From positions 1 through 42,629 of the forward strand of contig JAFZPN010000089.1 of the NCBI GenBank assembly GCA_017550315.1: 42,629 bases of DNA, written 5' to 3'. The stretch's first letter is position 1, and every line of letters starts with the position of its first letter. The notes beneath the pieces are model-generated. The model ran no database searches. It saw only the letters and a list, made by a program, of their open reading frames with translations, and had not been told where the DNA came from. This DNA is from Clostridia bacterium (GTDB lineage: Bacteria; Bacillota; Clostridia; Oscillospirales; CAG-272). This document shows, one piece after another, positions 1 through 9,638 of the stretch. The position numbers and the translations under genes were made by a program.

Positions 1-284
1 CGAAACTGACGGTGGTAGGGATCACGACACAGCCGACGTCGAAGACAGTAACGGCAGGAACATCGGTGTCGTTCAAGGTAGTAGCGACGGGAGCGACGAG
101 TTATCAGTGGCAGCTGAGCAGTGACGGAGGAACGACATGGAGTAACTGCAGCTCTACAGGGTATAACACTGATACGTTCACGTTTACAGCAGGCACGGCA
201 CAGAATGGCAGACAATACAGATGCCAGGTCAAGAACGGCGATGTAACAGTAACCTCCAATTCTGCAAAGCTGACGGTAGAATAG
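1..284 (+). CDS. C-terminal fragment of an Ig-like repeat surface protein (5' end outside window)
   Basis: The reading frame is open from the first bases of the window (first full codon at position 3) to a TAG at 282-284, so this is the 3' end of a longer gene; the GTG at 12 is not a real start. The visible part begins with KLTV, the last strand of one module, and is followed by one complete immunoglobulin-like module of about 85 residues (ITTQPTSKTVTAG, YQWQLSSDGGTTW, RQYRCQVKNG, ending SAKLTV). A module ending in the same motif that precedes it implies tandem repeats. Such modules form stalks in secreted or surface adhesins of Clostridia. No anchor or SLH domain follows, so any anchor must lie upstream. 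Codon choice is rich in ACG and GTA, unlike the GC-rich genes further right. The Ig-like fold is confident; the role of the whole protein cannot be told. Confidence 0.8.
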   Translation, partial: KLTVVGITTQPTSKTVTAGTSVSFKVVATGATSYQWQLSSDGGTTWSNCSSTGYNTDTFTFTAGTAQNGRQYRCQVKNGDVTVTSNSAKLTVE

Positions 285-429
285 TGTTTCAATACTGATC
301 GTAAAACCATAATTCATTGGGGCGGTCGCATTGCGCGTATAGTCCGGAGAAACGGGGCTGTCGCAATAAGCTCCTGGAAGAATCGACCAAGCGACATGAA
401 CCGCTCCAGTAAAAACGGACAATGACCAA

Positions 430-465
430 AAAGCTTCTATGTGGTAAATACTGCATAGGAGCTTT
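430..465 (+). terminator. Hairpin downstream of the Ig-like gene
   Basis: AAAGCTTCTATG (430-441) pairs with CATAGGAGCTTT (454-465), 12 bp with one G-U pair and a 12-nt loop. The run that follows (cgcgttt) is only weakly T-rich. It could be the terminator of the upstream surface gene, about 145 bp after its stop, or part of the decayed insertion sequence that starts just downstream. Confidence 0.45.
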
Positions 466-505
466 CGCGTTTGAAAGGAGAGAGAAATGATAAGGAAAGA
501 AAGGG

Positions 506-882
506 ATGAAACACTATCCCGAAGAGTTACAGAAAAGATCCGAAGGGAGAATGCGGGAGCATCTCTTGCTTACAGATAAGGAAGTGAAAACTACTGTCAA
601 GTACCAGGTAGTATACCGTCACAGGGAAAGTAACGCATCTCTGAAATGTGCTGATTCTTCAATATCTCCCGCAGCGGGTATTACGACTTCGTGCACCGCA
701 TGGACCGTCAGCCAAAGGATATAGAACTCGCGGGGTTAATAGATGAATGTCAGGAAAGCCGTAAACGTACATATAGTTACCGACGGGTAGCGATTTAGTT
801 GGAGAGGGAGGGGATTCACCGCAAACACGAAGCCGTTCTGCGCATCAAGGAGAAATACGGACTTCTTTCCATGATTCGTTGA
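506..882 (+). pseudogene. Decayed IS3-family transposase remnant
   Basis: Two fragments in different frames resemble parts of an IS3-type element. The first starts at ATG 506 with MKHYPEELQKRS, similar to the N-terminus of OrfA proteins, then runs into degenerate sequence. The second, shifted by one frame, reads GYYDFVHRMDRQPKD from 676 and continues through TYSYRRVAI, an in-frame TAG at 796-798, then LEREGIHRKHEAVLRIKEKYG to a TGA at 880-882. This order (GYYD, YGYRR-like, GIHR, KYGL) is the pre-catalytic segment of IS3 OrfB. The DDE catalytic core, most of OrfA and the terminal inverted repeats are missing, so the element is dead. The stretch 285-505 otherwise shows only the hairpin at 430-465. 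Confidence 0.7.
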
Positions 883-946
883 AACGAACCCGTCCAAACA
901 GAATAGACACAATTTTGCGACAATTTGTTTTTTTTTTCAAAACCTC

Positions 947-975
947 TTGCAAACAGCTTTTATTTGTGCTATACT
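947..975 (+). promoter_or_regulatory. Sigma-A promoter of the large surface protein
   Basis: TTGCAA (947-952), a 17-bp spacer and TATACT (970-975). Transcription should start near 982, giving a leader of about 80 nt before the ATG at 1063. The promoter lies downstream of the far ATG at 925, which argues against that codon as the start. Confidence 0.7.
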
Positions 976-1062
976 ATACTCGCATATGTATCTTCGCATA
1001 TCAATTTGCTCTGCGAGATCCATTCTCCAACGGGCTCGCGGAAAATACATGGAGGAACTCTT

Positions 1063-4000
1063 ATGAGTAACAGAACTGTAAGTCACGGCAAACGTTTGCT
1101 CGCGCTTCTGCTGTCTCTCGTCATGGTGTTTGGGCTTCTGCCTGCCGTGACGTTGGGCGCGGATGACGGAGAGGGTGAAGAACCAGCAACACCAACAACT
1201 CCTTCCGGCGCTCCAGACAACAAGAAACAGTTGATCGATAACGGCGACGGCACGTATACGCTGGCGCTAAGCGTAACGGGCGCTACTCAAAGCAACACTG
1301 TCACCCAAGTCGACAAAGCCAATGTCATTCTGGTGGTCGATACGTCAAACTCAATGAACCAAAGCAGTGGAACGACTACTGCGTACACATACACCGAGTT
1401 TACCGGAAACGGAACTCAGGGAAGTGAATATTGGGGCGTTGATGAAAACGGCGACTACCAGCGTGTGTATTGGAGAAGTAACGCCGATCCTCATTGGCGC
1501 TTGCAGAATAACAACTGGAGCACGGAATATACCGGAACCGTTTACACCAGATCCGGTGGAGATACTATTTCCCGTATTGAAGCCGAAAAGGATGCCTTGA
1601 CGAAGAAAGATGGCATCATCGACAAGCTGTTAGAGCAGAATGTTCCCGGTGATTCGCAAAAGTCCGATATCATCGAGGTTGCGATCGTCAATTTCGGCAC
1701 GACGGGTCATACGGCTTCTACGTGGTCTACTGATGGCGCTGCGCTGAAAACTACCGTCAACGGTCTCACGACTTCCACAGGTACCAACTGGGAAAGCGCT
1801 CTTGACATCGCGCTTGATCTTGCTAACACCAAGAAGACTGCCGAAAGCGCTAACGGCGCAACACCCGATCCAACATATATCATTTTCCTGACGGATGGCG
1901 AGCCCACGACAGACGAGACACGTCCAGAAGGAACTGCACAGGGACAAAGGCATAATGTCAACACCGATTATGCTACTGAATGGGGTTATGCCAGTGACGA
2001 AGCCCGCGAGATCGTGACAAGCGGGTACACGTTCTATGGCATTTTCACGTGGGGTTCCGGAAACAGCAGCCACTATCTGTCCAGTTTGGTTCAGTACGCT
2101 TATACAGGCACTGGCAACTCCAATAGTACGCTCAGTTCCGACTATGCCAAGTATTTCACCAATGCGACCGACACTGCGGCGGTAATCGCCGCCCTCGAGC
2201 AGGCTATCAATGACATCACCACCGGCGTCGGTTATACCAATGTTGAGATGGCAGATGGAGTCACTTCGATGACCGCCTCCAGCTTGAATGCAACGCTCTC
2301 CGGAGAGATCACCGGTGGCGTAAAGTACTATCGCAGCGGCGGCAGTTATGACTCTGAGGCGAATAACGGTCTTGGCGAAGAATGGACCGACGCGCCGAAG
2401 GCAACTATCCCTACCGAAGGCGAGCACAAAGGTGAGGTCGACTGGGATCTTGGTGACATTATCCTTGAGAACAATGTCACATACACGATTGCGTTCACCG
2501 TGTGGCCGCGTCAGCAGTCCCTTGACCTTGTTGCCGACCTCAACAACGGTATCATTTCCTATGACAGTTTGGAAAAGGAACAGAAGGATCAGATCGTTGT
2601 CAGCGGCGGACATTACTCCTTGAAGACTAATGTTGACTATCCGACGATCACCTACAGCACCGTAACCACCACCACGGTCAATAATGAGACCACTACAGTC
2701 ATCTCTGAACCCACGACCACAACGATTACTCAGCCCAAGCCTGTCGGGCTTACCGAAGAGAAGCTGAACGCTGTTAAGGAGTGGGAAGACACTCTTGATC
2801 CGAGTCAGCGCGAAGAAGTCGGAAATAGTGTCATACTGTACCTTTTAGTTGACGGTGAATATTATTACGTAGATCCTGAAACCAAAAAACCGCTTGGGGT
2901 CAAACTCAAAGGAGAGCCCGAAGAAGGTGACGATCCCGAAACTTTCGTCGCGTGGACTGAGACTGATTACCTTGCCGTCGCTCCCGGACTTATGGTCACT
3001 TCCGACAGCCCCGCTTGGCCAGGCGATAATGTTGCAGGTGTAACTTATGTCAAGTGGGAAGGGAAAACGTATGCCATTCTCGAGGAAGGCCACGACTACA
3101 TTTGGGAAGAAAGTGAGATCAACTATCACTTTGAACTGACCGCTTACCATCATCACCCGATGATCATGGGCACAGTAACCAATGATGTTGTCTTCACATA
3201 TGCTGCAGACGGTAAGACTATTACCGGCATTGAATCTGTAAAGCCCATGACCGACAACCTCTCCGCGACCAACACCCTGAAGGGCGGTATCAATATCACC
3301 AAGCAGGTTGTGGATGAGGATGGCGAACCGGTCGAGGATCTCAACCCGTTTACCGTTACAGTAACTGTGACGGACGCGGATGGCAAGCCGCTTCCCAAGA
3401 AGACTCTTAAAGATGAACAGGGTAACGTAATTGCCGAGGACTTCACGATCGACTACCGTATCTACTACGGCGAGAACAACCCCGCATACGAAACAAGCGG
3501 TGAAAAACACCGTTCCGATCATATATATGTAAGTGGAACAGAATTCACCGAGACGCTTTACGTTGGTGACACAATCCGCGTTGTCAACGTTGAGGACGAC
3601 TCGATCTACTCTGTGACCGAAACCGCCCCGGCAGGCTATGAGTACGTCGGCACTGAATACTCCATTGCTTACGGTACCGATGCCCCGGTTGATCTTGAAG
3701 AAGGCGAGACCAAGACCGTTCAGGGCAACTCCGCAAGCTATGCGAATGTTATAAACAAACTGACTTACGGCAGTCTTGAAGTTACAAAAACTGTAACCGC
3801 CACGAACAAAGAGGATATCAATAAGGATAAAGAGTTTGAATTCACATTTGAACTTTACGAAGATAATACCAAAACTGAAGAGCTGACAGACACGAGATTT
3901 AACTATAAAAAGACTGATGCCACTGGTTCTGAGACAGAAGGTGTTATCGAAGAAGGCGATACCTTCAAGTTGAAGGATGGAGAAAAGTTCTCTATTTCGC

Positions 4001-6120
4001 TCATTCCGGAAGAGTTATATTATGTAATCACCGAAACCGCTGATGAAGCTTATACTACAACTTCTACAAATTCTGCTGGAACGATCGTAAAGGATACGAC
4101 GACTACAGCGGCATTTACGAACGCAACAAAGGAAGGCACACTGACACTCACGAAGGTTCTCAGTGAAGAGAGCGCGCAGGTGACCATCCCTGATGACCTT
4201 AAGTTTACCATCACCGGAAAAACGAAAAACGGTAAGGAATGGGAAAAGGAAGTCACCTATGCTGATCTTCAGAAAGAGGGAGGCAATACTTTCACTGTTC
4301 CTGTTGGCACTTATACTGTCGTAGAAGATACTGACTCTGAAACCGTTTCTATCGATGGGTACACTTTCGGAGAACCGGTTTACAACAGCCCTGTTACCGT
4401 TACCGAGGATGCCCCGGGCGCGCTGACAGTAACGAACACGTACTCGAAGGATATGGCGAAGCTGACCGTTGAGAAGGTACTCGGCGAAGACAGCGAAGAA
4501 GTCGAGATTCCGGCAGAGGCGACGTTCGAGATCACAGGCACACCGACGAGCGGCGAAGAGTTCAAAGCGATCACGATTACGTACAAAGACATCCAGGACG
4601 GCAACAATACAGTAGCGGTACCGGTAGGTACATATAAAGTTGAAGAAAAGGATGCAGACGTAGACGGCTACACGCTGGTAACGACGTACTCGGAAGCTGC
4701 GGAAGTAACGAAAGAGAAACCGGAAGGGACGCTGACGGTAACGAACACGTATACAGCTACTAATGGCGCAGCTCTGATTATCACCAAGACTGTAAAGAGT
4801 GAGAATTCGAGTGATTTGACGACCAAATTCAACTTTACCGTAACGCTTGATGACAATACGATCAATGGCAAATACGGCGACGTTGAATTCGAGGATGGCG
4901 TAGCTTCCTTCAAGCTGGCACATGGTGAAAAAGTCACGATAGAGGATCTTCCGATTGGAGTTAAATACACCGTTGAGGAAGAAAACAATAAGGACTTTGA
5001 TACCTCAAAGACCGGCGAGACAGGAGAAATCGGCACGGCTAAATCGGAAGTTAAATTTACCAACACAAAGAGGAAGGACTATAACCCCCCTAAGACTGTC
5101 ATAATTACGGTCGAAAAGAAATGGGCGAACGACAATAACAATGCATACGGTACTCGTCCTAAGAGTGTCACAGTTCTTCTCCTGAGGAGTGGAAAGGAAG
5201 TTGGAAGGGTCACGCTGCACGAGGGCAATTGGCAGCACACGTGGGGTAGTCTGCCCGGCCTATACGAGGAGTATTCTGTTGAAGAACTTGACGTCGAAGG
5301 ATATGCAAAGTCTATAAGCTGGAAGTTTGATGGCAACAACCCGAACAGCGGAAGAAAGTACACCATCACCAACACGCTTACCAACCTGATTGACGATCAC
5401 GTAGCATACATCATCGGTTATCCCGACGGAACGGTGCGTCCGAGCCGCAGCATCACCCGTGCTGAGGTAGCGACGATCTTCTTCCGCCTGCTGACGGATG
5501 ACGCGCGCGATCGTTACTGGAGCCAGACAAATTCTTACACCGATGTGATTCCGGAGGCCTGGTACAACAACGCAATCTCCACGCTGAGCAACATGGGTAT
5601 CATCAATGGTTACGAAGACGGCACCTTCCGGCCTGACAACCCGATCACCCGTGCGGAACTCACGAAGATTGCAGTCAGCTTCTTCGGAAGCGCGGGCAAC
5701 AACTTTAAGTCCAGCAGCTTCACGGACGTTGCTGACGGAGCATGGTACAGCAGGTTCATTGCAGCAGCAGAAGACCTTGGCCTCGTGTATGGTTACGGCG
5801 ACGGAACCTTCCTGCCCGACAATCTCATCACCCGTGCCGAAGCCTTCGCGATCGTGAACCGTACGCTGAGACGCGCACCGCACAAGGATCACCTGCTGCC
5901 CGGATACGAGATGAACGTATGGCCGGACAACATGGACACCAACGCATGGTACTACGCCGATGTTCAGGAAGCGACGAACTCTCACGATTACAACTGGATC
6001 ACGGATGACGCGAAGACGGTTGAAAAGTGGATTGAGAAACTTCCGGAACGCGACTGGGCCGCGCTCGAACGTGTCTGGTCCACGTCTCACGCCGCTCCCG
6101 GCAAAGAGGTCATGAACTGA
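1063..6120 (+). CDS. Large secreted VWA / Cna-B-like repeat / SLH cell-surface protein
   Basis: A protein of 1,685 residues. ATG 1063 is chosen because GGAGGA (1051-1056) sits 6 nt upstream, the promoter lies at 947-975, and the N-terminus (SHGKRLLALLLSLVMVFG) is a typical signal peptide. A von Willebrand A domain follows with MIDAS residues DTSNS (93-97), a Thr near 241 in GTNWES and Asp278 in FLTDGEP, so metal-dependent ligand binding is likely. Residues of about 560-780 are a unique region including a Thr-rich linker. From about 810 to 1440 there are at least six Cna-B/SpaA-like beta-sandwich modules, many ending in the pattern TVTNTY. Three SLH motifs (about 1442-1640, GYPDGTVRPSRSITRAE, GYEDGTFRPDNPITRAE, GYGDGTFLPDNLITRAE) should bind secondary cell-wall polymer. 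There is no LPXTG motif. The layout resembles a pilus-tip adhesin anchored by SLH modules instead of sortase. The ligand is unknown. Confidence 0.88.
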   Translation: MSNRTVSHGKRLLALLLSLVMVFGLLPAVTLGADDGEGEEPATPTTPSGAPDNKKQLIDNGDGTYTLALSVTGATQSNTVTQVDKANVILVVDTSNSMNQSSGTTTAYTYTEFTGNGTQGSEYWGVDENGDYQRVYWRSNADPHWRLQNNNWSTEYTGTVYTRSGGDTISRIEAEKDALTKKDGIIDKLLEQNVPGDSQKSDIIEVAIVNFGTTGHTASTWSTDGAALKTTVNGLTTSTGTNWESALDIALDLANTKKTAESANGATPDPTYIIFLTDGEPTTDETRPEGTAQGQRHNVNTDYATEWGYASDEAREIVTSGYTFYGIFTWGSGNSSHYLSSLVQYAYTGTGNSNSTLSSDYAKYFTNATDTAAVIAALEQAINDITTGVGYTNVEMADGVTSMTASSLNATLSGEITGGVKYYRSGGSYDSEANNGLGEEWTDAPKATIPTEGEHKGEVDWDLGDIILENNVTYTIAFTVWPRQQSLDLVADLNNGIISYDSLEKEQKDQIVVSGGHYSLKTNVDYPTITYSTVTTTTVNNETTTVISEPTTTTITQPKPVGLTEEKLNAVKEWEDTLDPSQREEVGNSVILYLLVDGEYYYVDPETKKPLGVKLKGEPEEGDDPETFVAWTETDYLAVAPGLMVTSDSPAWPGDNVAGVTYVKWEGKTYAILEEGHDYIWEESEINYHFELTAYHHHPMIMGTVTNDVVFTYAADGKTITGIESVKPMTDNLSATNTLKGGINITKQVVDEDGEPVEDLNPFTVTVTVTDADGKPLPKKTLKDEQGNVIAEDFTIDYRIYYGENNPAYETSGEKHRSDHIYVSGTEFTETLYVGDTIRVVNVEDDSIYSVTETAPAGYEYVGTEYSIAYGTDAPVDLEEGETKTVQGNSASYANVINKLTYGSLEVTKTVTATNKEDINKDKEFEFTFELYEDNTKTEELTDTRFNYKKTDATGSETEGVIEEGDTFKLKDGEKFSISLIPEELYYVITETADEAYTTTSTNSAGTIVKDTTTTAAFTNATKEGTLTLTKVLSEESAQVTIPDDLKFTITGKTKNGKEWEKEVTYADLQKEGGNTFTVPVGTYTVVEDTDSETVSIDGYTFGEPVYNSPVTVTEDAPGALTVTNTYSKDMAKLTVEKVLGEDSEEVEIPAEATFEITGTPTSGEEFKAITITYKDIQDGNNTVAVPVGTYKVEEKDADVDGYTLVTTYSEAAEVTKEKPEGTLTVTNTYTATNGAALIITKTVKSENSSDLTTKFNFTVTLDDNTINGKYGDVEFEDGVASFKLAHGEKVTIEDLPIGVKYTVEEENNKDFDTSKTGETGEIGTAKSEVKFTNTKRKDYNPPKTVIITVEKKWANDNNNAYGTRPKSVTVLLLRSGKEVGRVTLHEGNWQHTWGSLPGLYEEYSVEELDVEGYAKSISWKFDGNNPNSGRKYTITNTLTNLIDDHVAYIIGYPDGTVRPSRSITRAEVATIFFRLLTDDARDRYWSQTNSYTDVIPEAWYNNAISTLSNMGIINGYEDGTFRPDNPITRAELTKIAVSFFGSAGNNFKSSSFTDVADGAWYSRFIAAAEDLGLVYGYGDGTFLPDNLITRAEAFAIVNRTLRRAPHKDHLLPGYEMNVWPDNMDTNAWYYADVQEATNSHDYNWITDDAKTVEKWIEKLPERDWAALERVWSTSHAAPGKEVMN

Positions 6121-6157
6121 GCGGACCTTGAAAGCAGACTAAGCGAAAACAGACAAT

Positions 6158-6191
6158 GCGCTCCCCATCGTTTTCCAACGATGGGGAGCGC
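6158..6191 (+). terminator. Terminator after the SLH surface protein
   Basis: A perfect 13-bp stem, GCGCTCCCCATCG (6158-6170) with CGATGGGGAGCGC (6179-6191), around an 8-nt loop, 38 nt after the stop codon. It lacks a T-tract (ctgtcatgatg follows), so it may be a weak terminator or a 3'-end stabilising hairpin. Confidence 0.6.
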
Positions 6192-6325
6192 TGTCATGAT
6201 GATTTGATCCTTCATAAACATCGAAATTGCATTTTCACATCATACAGAACAAGACCCCGCGCACCGGGATCCCTCCCTTTACCCGGATCCCATCCTCTGC
6301 GCGCACAACGAAGGCGGTGATTCTC

Positions 6326-7872
6326 ATGCAAAAACGTCAGATCGTCAACATCGTCAATTTCATCCGCGATGTCGAGCCCCGCGGTCCGGTCGATCTTGTC
6401 GAGCCCGTTCGGGAGCAGATCGCGCTGATGAAGCGGCATCGTCTGCCCGGAACCTTCCTTCTGCAATATGATGCCCTCCTCGATCCGGTCTACACGGACA
6501 TGCTGAAAGATCTCGATCCCGCGCAGTTTGAATGCGGCGTCTGGTTCGAGATCGTCGAGCCGCAATGCAAAGCGGTCGGGATCCCGTGGACCGGACGGTT
6601 TCCGTGGGACTGGCACGCACACTGCGGCTTCTCCGTCGGTTACACGAAGCCCCAGCGGGAAAGCTCTGCGATGTGCTGTTCGAGAAATTCCGCGAGGTCT
6701 TCGGCGCGTATCCGCGTGTCTTCGGCTCGTGGTTCTTCGATTCACACACGGCGCGCTACCTCTCGGATACCTACGGCCTCGACGCGATGTGCAACTGCAA
6801 GGAGCAGTACGGGACCGACGGTTATACGCTCTGGGGCGGATACTACGGACAGGCGTATTATCCCAGCCGCGAAAACGTCTTCCTCCCGGCGCAGACCGCG
6901 GCGCATCAGATCCCCGTCCCCCTCTTCCGAATGCTCGGCTCCGACCCCGTCTATCAGTACGATACCGGGATGAATCCGGAGACCGGCGCGCAGAAGGTGC
7001 AGGGCGTCATCACCCTCGAACCGGTGTACAACGGCGCGGGCGGCGGCGTCCCCCGGTGGGTGGACTGGTTCATGCGGGAGAACTTCAACGGTGACTGCCT
7101 GACCTTCGGCTACGCGCAGGCAGGGCAGGAGAACAGCTTCGGCTGGCCGCACATGAAGGACGGGCTGGAATACCAGTTCGCGTTGTTTGAAAAGCTCGCG
7201 GCAGAGGGCCGGATCACCGTGGAGCGGCTCGGCGATACCGGACGGTGGTTCAAGGAAACGTATTCCGAGACCCCCGTCTCCGCGATCACGGCGCACACCG
7301 CGTATGACGACGACGGGAAGAACTCCGTCTGGATCTCCACGAAGTGGTACCGTGTCAATCTCTATTCCGATCACGGATCCTTCCGCATCCGTGACCTGCA
7401 CGTCTTCGATGAGTCTTACCCCGATCCCTTCGAGGATCGTGTCTGCACGGCCAACGAAGCGGCATACGAATCCCTCCCGATCGCGGACGGGAACCGGCAC
7501 AGCGGACGCGGCACGGTCGCCGGGATTCGGATCCTGCGGGACGGCGAGCCCGTGACGGCCGGACCCATGACCTTCTGCGATCTCGGAGACGGCGCGGCGC
7601 GGGTCGATTACGGCGCGTTTGCCGTCGAAGTGCGGGAAGGGCGCATCGCGGTCTTCTCCGACGGGGATTTCGTTTTGGAAAACCGCATCGGTCAGTCGGG
7701 GAATCACCTGCCGGGCGTGCTGTCCTGCGGGGAAAAGGACCTGCGGCTGTGCTACGGCGGCGCGGAGTACGGCCTCACACTGCGGCAGGGGACGTTCGAG
7801 GGTCCCGCCCGGGTCCGGTCGGAAAACGGAAAGGTCGAAGCGGAGATCATTGTCCGCGGAGAACAGGGCTGA
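6326..7872 (+). pseudogene. Frameshifted putative carbohydrate-active protein
   Basis: Two adjoining frames form one protein of about 515 residues if a single base is restored. The first part starts at ATG 6326 (GGCGGTGA upstream) with MQKRQIVNIVNFIRDVEPR and runs to TKPQRE near 6658; the second continues as KLCDVLFEKFREVFGAYPR in the next frame. The run of three A at 6660-6662 would need four A for the reading Arg-Glu-Lys-Leu-Cys. The first half, with many aromatic residues and DALLDPVY, WFEIVEP, GSWFFDSHTARY and LGSDPVYQYD, looks like a TIM-barrel or deacetylase-like enzyme acting on carbohydrate; the second half is beta-rich. I recall uncharacterised families of the DUF3863/DUF3864 kind with this look, but this is not certain. 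It is followed after 17 nt by a lipoprotein gene. Either a recent pseudogene or an assembly error in a homopolymer. Confidence 0.6.
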
Positions 7873-7889
7873 TCGAGAGGAGATTTGCC

Positions 7890-9389
7890 ATGAAAAGAGT
7901 ATTTTGTCTGATTCTCGCGCTCATGCTCGCGGCGGGTGTGCTTGCCTCCTGTGCCGCGCGCGATACCGAGACATCTTCCCCGGCAGCGGATACGCCTCAG
8001 AATGCGGCGGATCCGACCGTTTCCCCGGAAAACGACGCTCTGCCGGAGACGGAGGAGGAATTCCCGGCGCCTCCGGTTGAGGACATGAACGGCGCCGTCC
8101 TCACCATCATGAACATGACGCCGTCCGCGTTCAACTGGGCCAATACGCAGATCTTCGCCGAAGAAATGAACGGCGAGATCCTCAACGACGCGCTGTTCAC
8201 CCGCGAGCAGAAGGTGGAAGAACTATATAACTGCGCCATTGAGGAGCGGGAGACGACGAACGCCAGCGGCGGCGACATGGCCACGGCGGTCAAGTCCGGG
8301 GACCATATCTGCGACACCTGCATGGTGTTCGACGCCAGCATCTCGGGCATCCTCACGCAGGGCGTCCTGCTCCCGTGGGGGGATTTGGCTCTCGATCTGA
8401 CCACGCCCTGGTGGGACAGCGCGGCGACGGAGCAGTACAATTTCTACGGGATCCAGGCCGCGGTATCCGGCGCGTTCAGCCTTTACAACTATTCGACGCG
8501 GCACTGCTACGTCTTCAACAGCGATATGCTCGAAAACGTCGCACCCGGGACCGATCTGTACAGCGAAGTGCGGGAAGGCGCCTGGACGGTCGACCGGCTG
8601 TACGCGCTCGGCGCGCAGGGTGTCCTCGATCTCAACGGCGACGGGGAGATGAAACCGGGGGACGACCAGTGGGGGATCGTTTCGTCCGTCACGCGGCATT
8701 ACAGCGCGCTCTTGGCGGGGGCGAACGTCAAGTATATCGACCGGGACGAGGAGGGGAATCTGTTCTTCGCCATTCCCGGCAGCGAATACGCGACGAACGT
8801 GGTCTCGAAGCTCGTGCAGCTCAACGTGGGCAACGATATCTACACCAGCGGCACGAAGGACATCGGCGGCGGCGCGGAGTCCCCGATCTTCTATTCCGGA
8901 CGCGCGCTGTTCATCGCGGCGTACGTGGGCGAAGCGGCCCGGATGCGCGACATCGAATTCAACATCGGCATCGTCCCGCCTCCGAAATACGAGGAAGCGC
9001 AGACGCAGTACTATTCGCTCGTCGAAGGCGGCGCGCAGTCCGTTTTGCCGAAGACCCTGTCCGGCGACGATCTGCACAAGACCGCCGTCCTGCTCGACGC
9101 GTTTGCCTATTATTCCTGGCAGGAATCCGTCCCGGCCTACATCGATCTCGTCCTGATGACGAAGGTGGCGCGGAACGAGGATTCTTCGGACATGCTCCGG
9201 ATCGTGTTCGATTCCTCCTTCTATGATCTCGGAACGGGCATCTGGTCCTCCGACACGAAGAACAAGTTCACCCAGAATATCTTCCTGCCGGAATCCGATA
9301 CCGTCGCGTCCCTGTGCGCGAGCATCCAGAAGGTGATGGACAAGACGCTCGAACGGTTCACGAAAGCCGTGCTCGAAATGAAGGGCTGA
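7890..9389 (+). CDS. Solute-binding-type lipoprotein
   Basis: A protein of 499 residues starting at ATG 7890 with GAGAGGAG 9 nt upstream. The signal peptide ends in a lipobox (VLASC), followed by a Ser/Pro/Glu-rich linker of about 45 residues typical of lipoproteins tethered outside the membrane. The rest (LTIMNMTPSAFNWANTQIF, FTREQKVEELYNC, DGEMKPGDDQWGIV, ALFIAAYVGEAA) follows the pattern of family 1 extracellular solute-binding proteins for sugars or oligosaccharides; the phrase LDLNGDGEMKPGDDQWG is seen in many clostridial members. No permease or ATPase gene is adjacent. It is probably co-transcribed with the frameshifted carbohydrate-active gene 17 nt upstream, which suggests a glycan ligand (inference). 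Confidence 0.75.
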   Translation: MKRVFCLILALMLAAGVLASCAARDTETSSPAADTPQNAADPTVSPENDALPETEEEFPAPPVEDMNGAVLTIMNMTPSAFNWANTQIFAEEMNGEILNDALFTREQKVEELYNCAIEERETTNASGGDMATAVKSGDHICDTCMVFDASISGILTQGVLLPWGDLALDLTTPWWDSAATEQYNFYGIQAAVSGAFSLYNYSTRHCYVFNSDMLENVAPGTDLYSEVREGAWTVDRLYALGAQGVLDLNGDGEMKPGDDQWGIVSSVTRHYSALLAGANVKYIDRDEEGNLFFAIPGSEYATNVVSKLVQLNVGNDIYTSGTKDIGGGAESPIFYSGRALFIAAYVGEAARMRDIEFNIGIVPPPKYEEAQTQYYSLVEGGAQSVLPKTLSGDDLHKTAVLLDAFAYYSWQESVPAYIDLVLMTKVARNEDSSDMLRIVFDSSFYDLGTGIWSSDTKNKFTQNIFLPESDTVASLCASIQKVMDKTLERFTKAVLEMKG

Positions 9390-9418
9390 ATGCCCGCCAA
9401 CCATACATCCACTCCCAT

Positions 9419-9453
9419 CCGCTCCGGCTTGCCGCAAAGGCCTACCGGGGCGG
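9419..9453 (+). terminator. Rho-independent terminator after the lipoprotein gene
   Basis: CCGCTCCGG (9419-9427) pairs with CCGGGGCGG (9445-9453), one T-G pair, followed at once by TTTTTCATCCTTTTT. It closes the 6326-9389 unit, about 30 nt after the stop. Confidence 0.8.
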
Positions 9454-9505
9454 TTTTTCATCCTTTTTCTGTGTGAAAAAGCCGTCCGGAGAGGGGCTCT
9501 TCCCC

Positions 9506-9534
9506 TTGACAATCCGGGCGGATTGGTGTAAAAT
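9506..9534 (+). promoter_or_regulatory. Promoter of the mechanosensitive channel gene
   Basis: TTGACA (9506-9511), 17-bp spacer, TAAAAT (9529-9534), near consensus. The expected transcript has a leader of about 95 nt before the ATG at 9639. Confidence 0.75.
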
Positions 9535-9638
9535 ACAAACAGGAAAACGGCAGGTTCATCCGGACCTGCCAATGGACAATCACCGACACGGCGCAGCACG
9601 GAAACCGCCGCCGCGATCCTGTATAAAGGGGACTTACC

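Noticed and set aside
430-465. Insertion-sequence terminal inverted repeat at the hairpin
   Set aside because: The two arms lie 12 nt apart and no matching copy was found on the other side of the transposase remnant.
925-1062. Longer start (ATG 925) for the large surface protein
   Set aside because: The promoter at 947-975 lies downstream of it, there is no ribosome binding site, and the added 46 residues spoil the signal peptide.
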